From contig NZ_JAAFZA010000001.1 of assembly GCF_015356865.1 (NCBI RefSeq), positions 108,400-172,399 on the forward strand: a DNA stretch of 64,000 nucleotides. Direction: 5' to 3'. The notes below the pieces were generated by a model that had not been told where the DNA came from, made no database searches, and saw only the letters and a program-made list of their open reading frames with translations. Each line of letters begins with the position of its first letter. Position 1 is the stretch's first letter. Source of the stretch: Catenulispora pinisilvae. Lineage in GTDB: Bacteria; Actinomycetota; Actinomycetes; Streptomycetales; Catenulisporaceae. Made by a program: the position numbers and the translations under genes. Of this stretch, positions 59,595 through 64,000 are shown piece after piece.

Positions 59595-60439
59595 GCGCCT
59601 ACCGCCGGGCCCCCCGCCGGGCCATGACCGCGTTCTGGAACACCGTGGCGATGCTGGTCGCCATCGTGCTGGGCTTCCCGATCTACTGGATGCTGCTGAC
59701 CACGGTGAAGTCGAACAAGGACCTCATCGCGCAGCACCCGACATTCTGGCCCTCGCACTGGGACTTCTCGTCGTTCTCCTCGGCGATGGACGACAACTTC
59801 GGCGCGAACCTGTGGAACACCGTCGTGATCACCCTCGGCTCGGTGGCCATCAGCCTGGTCGTCGGCCTGCTGGCGGCGCTGGCCGTGGCCCGCTTCGACT
59901 TCCGCGGCCGCAAGCCGTTCATCGTGGCGATCCTGGTGGTCCAGACGGTGCCGTTGATCACCATCCTGGTCGGCCTGCTGCCGGTGCTGAACTCCGCGAA
60001 CCTGATCGGCTCGCTGGTCGGGCTCATCCTGGCCTACCTGGTCTTCACGATCCCGTTCATCATCTGGACGCTGCGTACCTACATCGTCGGCATCCCGGTC
60101 GAGCTGGACGAGGCGGCCATGGTCGACGGCTGCACCAAGGCCCAGGCCTTCCGGCGGGTCGTGCTGCCGCTGCTGGCCCCCGGGCTGGTGTCCACCGGCG
60201 TGTTCGCCTGGATCCAGGCCTGGAACGAGTTCGTGATGGCGCGGCAGATCATGGGGCCGGCCCAGAACAAGACCGCGATGGTGTGGCTGACGTTCTTCAG
60301 CAGCACACCGTCGCACGGCTCGGACTACTCCGGGCAGATGGCCGGGGCGCTGATCATCGCCGCTCCCGTCATCATCTTGTTCACCATCTTCCAAAGCCGC
60401 CTTTCGACCGGTCTCACCGCCGGCGCGGTGAAGGGGTAA
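59591..60439 (+). CDS. dasC: Chitobiose ABC transporter permease
   Basis: This 282-residue permease of the MalG type reads LGFPIYWMLLTTVKSNKDLIAQHPTFWPSHWDFSSF, then LWNTVVITLGSVAISLVVGLLAALAVARFDFRG, and the EAA loop VELDEAAMVDGCTKAQAFRRVVLPLLAPGL. It is coupled to dasB by a four-base GTGA overlap. It forms the membrane pore with DasB and would also use a separately encoded ATPase. Confidence 0.92.
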   Translation: MSAYRRAPRRAMTAFWNTVAMLVAIVLGFPIYWMLLTTVKSNKDLIAQHPTFWPSHWDFSSFSSAMDDNFGANLWNTVVITLGSVAISLVVGLLAALAVARFDFRGRKPFIVAILVVQTVPLITILVGLLPVLNSANLIGSLVGLILAYLVFTIPFIIWTLRTYIVGIPVELDEAAMVDGCTKAQAFRRVVLPLLAPGLVSTGVFAWIQAWNEFVMARQIMGPAQNKTAMVWLTFFSSTPSHGSDYSGQMAGALIIAAPVIILFTIFQSRLSTGLTAGAVKG

Positions 60440-60454
60440 GGGGTCGGCGCGCGC

Positions 60455-62116
60455 ATGGGAGAGCAACTGCTGCGCGACGCCGCCGCCGTCCTGCAGCCGG
60501 GGTTCGTCAATGACGACTCCGGCCGGGTTCCCGACTGGGTGCGTCGCGCCCTGACGGAGGACGGTCTAGGCGGAGTCGCCTATTACGGACGGAACATAGC
60601 CGCGACGCCGGAACGCACCGGCGAGCTGTCGGCGGCGCTGCGGGCCGAGAACCCGCACGTGCTGGTCGCGGTGGACGAGGAAGGGGGCGACGTCACCCGG
60701 CTCGACGTCGCCACCGGGTCGGCGTTCCCGGGCAACTACGCCCTGGGGTTCGTGGACGACCCGGAGCTGACCGAGACGGTGGCCCGGCAGATCGGGCGCT
60801 CGTTGCGGCGCGCCGGGATCAACCTGAACTACGCGCCGGACGCGGACCTGAACACCAATCCGGACAACCCGGTGATCGGGACCCGGTCCTTCGGGGCCGA
60901 TCCGGGCGTGGCGGCGCGGCACTCCGCGGCGTATGTCAGGGGTCTACAGGCGGCCGGGGTGGCCGGGTGCGCCAAGCACTTCCCCGGGCACGGCGACACG
61001 GCCGTGGACTCGCACCACGGGCTGCCGCTGGTGCAGCACTCCGACGAGGAGTGGGCCAAGCACCTGGCGCCGTTCCGGGCCGCGATCCAGGCCGGGGTGA
61101 AGTCGGTGATGACCGCGCACATCCTGGCGCCCCGCTACGACCCGGAGTTCCCGTCGACCATGAGCCGCAAGGTCCTGGTGGACCTGCTGCGCGGTGAACT
61201 CGGCTTCACCGGGCTGGTGGTCACCGACGGCATCGAGATGGCCGCCATCGCCGACACGTTCGGGATCGCCGAGGGGACGGTCCTGGCGCTGGCCGCCGGA
61301 GTCGACGCGGTCTGCGTCGGCGGCGGCCTGCGGGACGAGTGCGACTACCTGATGCTGCGCGACGCGCTGGTCGAGGCGGTGCGGGACGGCCGGCTGCCCG
61401 CCGAGCGGCTGCACGACGCCGCCACCCGGGTGCGCGAGCTGGGGGCCTGGGCCGCCGAGCAGCGTGCGACCGTGGAGGGGACGCACGCTGCTGGCGGTGC
61501 GGTGGCCGGGAGTACGGGCTCTGAGCCGCCGGGCGACACCCCGGCGGCCTCGGATGCCTCGGACGCTCCGGACGCCGTCGGCCTGACCGCCGCCCTGCGC
61601 GCGGTCCGGGTCTGCGGTGCCCCGCTGGTCCCGCTGGCCGGTCCGGCCTCGATCCTGGAGTTCGTGCCGCTGGCCAACAACGCGGCGGGCACCGCGGTGC
61701 CCTGGGGCCTGAGCCCGGTGCTCAGCGAGCTGCCGGCCGGCAGCTCGGCGGTGCGGTTCGTCGAGCCCGGCGCGCCGACCGGCTTCGCCGGCGACGACGA
61801 CACCGCCGCCGCGCTGGACGCGGTGCGGCCGCGGGCGGCCGCGATCGCGTACACCCCGGCCGCGGTCTCCGAGGCCGTGGCCGCCGCCGCGGGCCGGCCC
61901 CTGGTGCTGGTGGTGCGCGACGCGCACCGGCACGCCTGGATGGCCTCGGCGCTGGCCGCCGTGACCGCCGTCCGGCCGGACGCGATCGTGGTGGAGATGG
62001 GGATCGCGTACGGTCTGGGAGAGAAGTCCGCCGGGGCGACGCAGATCGCCACTCATGGTGCGGCGCTGGTGTCCGGGCTCGCGGTCGCGCGGCTCCTGAC
62101 GGAAGGGACGGCGTAG
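60455..62116 (+). CDS. dasD: GH3 beta-N-acetylglucosaminidase
   Basis: This 553-residue glycoside hydrolase family 3 enzyme of the NagZ-like type has the N-acetylglucosaminidase motif KHFPGHGDTAVDSHHGLP at 174-191, which supplies the His/Asp general acid pair. The nucleophile Asp258 is in GLVVTDGIEMAA. AVDEEGGDVTRLD is also conserved. There is no signal peptide, so it hydrolyses imported chitobiose in the cytoplasm. A second alpha/beta domain of low conservation follows an Ala-rich linker near 350-370. It starts 15 bases after dasC. Position and family match dasD. Confidence 0.92.
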   Translation: MGEQLLRDAAAVLQPGFVNDDSGRVPDWVRRALTEDGLGGVAYYGRNIAATPERTGELSAALRAENPHVLVAVDEEGGDVTRLDVATGSAFPGNYALGFVDDPELTETVARQIGRSLRRAGINLNYAPDADLNTNPDNPVIGTRSFGADPGVAARHSAAYVRGLQAAGVAGCAKHFPGHGDTAVDSHHGLPLVQHSDEEWAKHLAPFRAAIQAGVKSVMTAHILAPRYDPEFPSTMSRKVLVDLLRGELGFTGLVVTDGIEMAAIADTFGIAEGTVLALAAGVDAVCVGGGLRDECDYLMLRDALVEAVRDGRLPAERLHDAATRVRELGAWAAEQRATVEGTHAAGGAVAGSTGSEPPGDTPAASDASDAPDAVGLTAALRAVRVCGAPLVPLAGPASILEFVPLANNAAGTAVPWGLSPVLSELPAGSSAVRFVEPGAPTGFAGDDDTAAALDAVRPRAAAIAYTPAAVSEAVAAAAGRPLVLVVRDAHRHAWMASALAAVTAVRPDAIVVEMGIAYGLGEKSAGATQIATHGAALVSGLAVARLLTEGTA

Positions 62117-63196
62117 GTGAGCGATGCCAAGCCCGAGGGGATCAAATCGGGGCAGGTTCTGAAATCAGGACAGATCATGGCCCGGGAGATCGCCGAACAG
62201 CCCGCGGTATTGGAGCGGATCCTCACCGAGGGGCTGCCGCGCATCCGCGAGGCGGCCGAGGCCGTGAAGGCGGCCCACCCGCGCTTCGCGCTGCTCACCG
62301 CCCGCGGGACCAGCGACAACGCGGCGTACTACGCCAAGTACCTGATGGAGATCGCGCTCGGTCTGCCGGTCGGGCTGACCTCGATGTCGACCACCACGGC
62401 CTACCGCGCCGAGCCGGATCTGCGGGACGTGCTGTGCGTGACGGTCTCGCAGTCCGGCGGGTCCCCGGACCTGGTGGCGTACACCGAGATGGCCAAGGCC
62501 AGCGGCGGTCTGACGCTGGCGGTGACCAACGTCGCCGGCTCCCCGGTGAACCAGGCCTCCGAGTTGTCCCTGGACGTCCTGGCCGGTCCGGAGCTGGCGC
62601 TGCCGGCGACCAAGACGTACACCGCCGAGCTGCTGACGCTGTGGCTGCTGGTGGACGCGCTGCGCGGCGGCGACGGCTCGGCGGCCAAGGCGCTGCCGGA
62701 GCTGGCCGCCGCCGTGCTGGCGCGTGAGTCCGAGGTGGCCGATCTGGCGCAGCGCTACCGCTTCGCCTCCCGGCTGGTCCTGACCGCGCGCGGCTACTCC
62801 TACCCGACGGTGCGCGAGGCGGCGCTGAAGATCATGGAGACCAGCTACCTGCCGGCCCACGCCTTCTCCGGCGCGGACCTGCTGCACGGGCCGCTGGCCA
62901 TGGTCGACAACGTCAGCCCGGTGGTCGCGGTGGCGGCCGAGGGGGCCGGCGGGGCGGCGCTGGAACCGGTGCTGGAGCGGCTGCACGAGCGCGGTGCGGA
63001 CCTGGTCGTGGTCGGTTCGGCCGAGCATGTGGCCGGGGCGACTGCCGGGTTCGTGCTGCCGTCCGGGATCCCGGAGGAGCTCTCGCCGATCCTGGAGATC
63101 CTGCCGCTCCAGCAGCTGGCGTATCACGTGACGATGAGCCGTGGCCTGAATCCGGACGCGCCGCGAGCCCTGGCGAAGGTGACACAGACGCACTGA
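62117..63196 (+). CDS. SIS-domain protein, putative glucosamine-6-phosphate deaminase/isomerase (NagB2-like)
   Basis: This 359-residue protein has two SIS domains, as in the isomerase half of GlmS. The first has MAREIAEQPAVLERIL, LTARGTSDNAAYYAKYLME and VSQSGGSPDLVAYTEMAKASG. The second has LVLTARGYSYPTVREAALKIMETSYLPAHAFSGADLLHGPLAM and PILEILPLQQLAYHVTMSRGLNPDAP. It would process glucosamine-6-phosphate, the DasR effector. The GTG follows the dasD stop without a gap. In S. coelicolor the same gene ends the das locus (SCO5236, nagB2). A 19-bp duplication covers its stop. Confidence 0.88.
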   Translation: MSDAKPEGIKSGQVLKSGQIMAREIAEQPAVLERILTEGLPRIREAAEAVKAAHPRFALLTARGTSDNAAYYAKYLMEIALGLPVGLTSMSTTTAYRAEPDLRDVLCVTVSQSGGSPDLVAYTEMAKASGGLTLAVTNVAGSPVNQASELSLDVLAGPELALPATKTYTAELLTLWLLVDALRGGDGSAAKALPELAAAVLARESEVADLAQRYRFASRLVLTARGYSYPTVREAALKIMETSYLPAHAFSGADLLHGPLAMVDNVSPVVAVAAEGAGGAALEPVLERLHERGADLVVVGSAEHVAGATAGFVLPSGIPEELSPILEILPLQQLAYHVTMSRGLNPDAPRALAKVTQTH

Positions 63197-63215
63197 GGTG
63201 ACACAGACGCACTGA
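63178..63215. repeat. 19-bp perfect tandem duplication across the nagB2-like stop
   Basis: GGTGACACAGACGCACTGA occurs at 63178-63196 and again at 63197-63215. The first copy contains the last codons and TGA stop of the SIS-domain gene; the second is its non-coding copy. Confidence 0.95.
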
Positions 63216-63237
63216 GCAGCGCATTCTGCTGTGGGCA

Positions 63238-63280
63238 TGGAGCCCGCCGGTCCGCTTCGGGCCGGCGGGCTCCAGGTTTT
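63238..63280 (+). terminator. Strong terminator of the das operon
   Basis: A 13-bp perfect stem (TGGAGCCCGCCGG/CCGGCGGGCTCCA) is continued by four more pairs around a CTT loop. It is followed by GG and TTTTT. It is a classical intrinsic terminator, 42 bases after the SIS-domain gene. Confidence 0.92.
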
Positions 63281-63303
63281 TCCGGAGATTTCCTCGCCGC
63301 GAG

Positions 63304-63331
63304 GGAACCCGCGGCCGGGCCGGGGCGTGTC
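63304..63331 (+). promoter_or_regulatory. ECF-type promoter candidate before the sigma gene
   Basis: GGAAC (63304-63308) and CGTGTC (63326-63331) are 17 bp apart, as in promoters read by ECF sigma factors. They lie about 50 bases before the sigma gene, so autoregulation is possible. Confidence 0.4.
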
Positions 63332-63379
63332 CGATCGGTGGCGCCGATCGCCACCCTCGGACGACAAGGGGCGGATCTG

Positions 63380-63898
63380 ATGGGCACAGCGAGATCGGAG
63401 GCGGACTTCGAGGCGTTCTACGCCGCCTCGAACCGCCGACTGCTCGGCCACGTGTACGCGATGGTCGGTGATCTGGCCGAGGCCGAGGACGCGCTCCAGG
63501 AGGCCTACGCGCGGGCCTGGCAGCGCTGGGGCCGGGTGGCGGCCTACGAGGATCCCGAGGCGTGGGTCCGCACGGTCGCCTTCCGGATCGCGGTCAGCTC
63601 CTGGCGCCGGACGGCCAACCGGCTGCGCGCGCACCGGCGCGGTGCCCGGCCGGACGTGCAGCCGGGCACCTCGCCAGACCACCTGGCACTGGTCGCCGCG
63701 CTGCGCGCGATCCCGGCCGACCAGCGGCAGGCGATCGTGCTGCACCACCTGGTGGGCCGGACCGTGGACGAGATCGCCCTGGAGACCGGCGCCCCGACCG
63801 GCACGGTGAAGTCGCGTCTGGCGCGGGGGCGCCGGGCGCTGGCCGGCCATGTCTCCGAGTACGCGGATGAGAACGAGGAGGCGGAGAACTATGTCTGA
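63380..63898 (+). CDS. ECF/SigE-family sigma factor
   Basis: This 172-residue sigma factor has region 2 in FEAFYAASNRRLLGHVYAMVGDLAEAEDALQEAYARAWQRW and YEDPEAWVRTVAFRIAVSSWRR. Region 4 is in IPADQRQAIVLHHLVGRTVDEIALETGAPTGTVKSRLARGRRAL. ATG 63380 is preceded by AAGGGG; an upstream frame adds 14 residues. The next gene overlaps its stop by eight bases and probably encodes its regulator. The regulon is unknown. Confidence 0.92.
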   Translation: MGTARSEADFEAFYAASNRRLLGHVYAMVGDLAEAEDALQEAYARAWQRWGRVAAYEDPEAWVRTVAFRIAVSSWRRTANRLRAHRRGARPDVQPGTSPDHLALVAALRAIPADQRQAIVLHHLVGRTVDEIALETGAPTGTVKSRLARGRRALAGHVSEYADENEEAENYV

Positions 63899-64000
63899 GT
63901 TCGACGAGGCCCTGGCCCGAGCCGTGCAGGACGGCATCGCGCGGGGCGGACTGCCCGGCGCCGCGGACGCGGTCCGGCGGGGGCGGCGGCGCAGCCTGCG
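63891..64000 (+). CDS. Start of ECF-associated downstream gene (truncated by window end)
   Basis: An ATG at 63891 opens a frame that overlaps the sigma gene stop by eight bases and runs to the edge. The visible 36 residues begin MSEFDEALARAVQDGIARGG and end in an Arg-rich stretch (VRRGRRRSLR) that often precedes a membrane span. An anti-sigma factor or membrane partner of the sigma factor is likely by position, but the diagnostic part is missing. Confidence 0.6.
   Translation, partial: MSEFDEALARAVQDGIARGGLPGAADAVRRGRRRSL

Noticed and set aside
1..64000. Search for tRNA, rRNA, transposase, integrase or prophage genes
   Set aside because: No cloverleaf-like sequence, transposase motif or phage protein was recognised; the split nusA-infB locus shows no flanking repeats of an insertion element.

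Overview
The window is 64 kb of very GC-rich DNA with strong third-position GC bias, many GTG starts, few Shine-Dalgarno-free exceptions that look leaderless, and actinobacterial marker genes: mycothiol-type SigR/RsrA, DasR, BsaP, a DUF4081 GNAT protein and a cydDC fusion. The gene order resembles Streptomyces and, in part, Mycobacterium. A Streptomyces-like lineage such as Catenulisporales is plausible, but the species cannot be named from the sequence alone.

Layout. 1-9.5 kb: accessory metabolism, with a TetR fragment, a DMT exporter, a CoA-ester lyase and acyl-CoA dehydrogenase pair with a TetR regulator and palindromic operator, a MaoC hydratase, a hydrolase and three poorly known genes. 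9.5-35.3 kb: a conserved housekeeping block of isoprenoid and translation genes (dxr, site-2 protease, ispG, GNAT, proS, rimP, nusA, ylxR, infB, ylxP, rbfA, truB, ribF). It is interrupted by a PLD-like membrane protein, the DNA-repair pair alkA/ogt, a TPR-like protein, a Ser/Thr kinase and two ferritin-like proteins. A 3 kb regulator module sits between nusA and ylxR-infB, which are usually adjacent.

35.3-41.3 kb: sigR-rsrA with a perfect SigR promoter motif, two overlapping membrane HD-domain genes behind a long and possibly structured leader, a 71-residue biotinyl carrier protein, and the biotin synthase helper bsaP. 41.4-48.2 kb: cytochrome bd oxidase (cydA, cydB, a 21-codon linking ORF, fused cydDC) and an FlK-like thioesterase. 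48.3-53.9 kb: methyltransferase, hypothetical protein, IlvG-like TPP enzyme, aldo/keto reductase and XRE regulator. 54-55.7 kb: bioD-bioB.

55.8-63.2 kb: the complete N-acetylglucosamine/chitobiose locus dasR / dasA-dasB-dasC-dasD-nagB2, with two DasR operators in the divergent gap. It ends at a strong terminator, followed by an ECF sigma factor and the start of its downstream partner. Many gene boundaries carry short perfect tandem duplications of 11-19 bp. I found no rRNA, tRNA, CRISPR array, insertion sequence or prophage gene.
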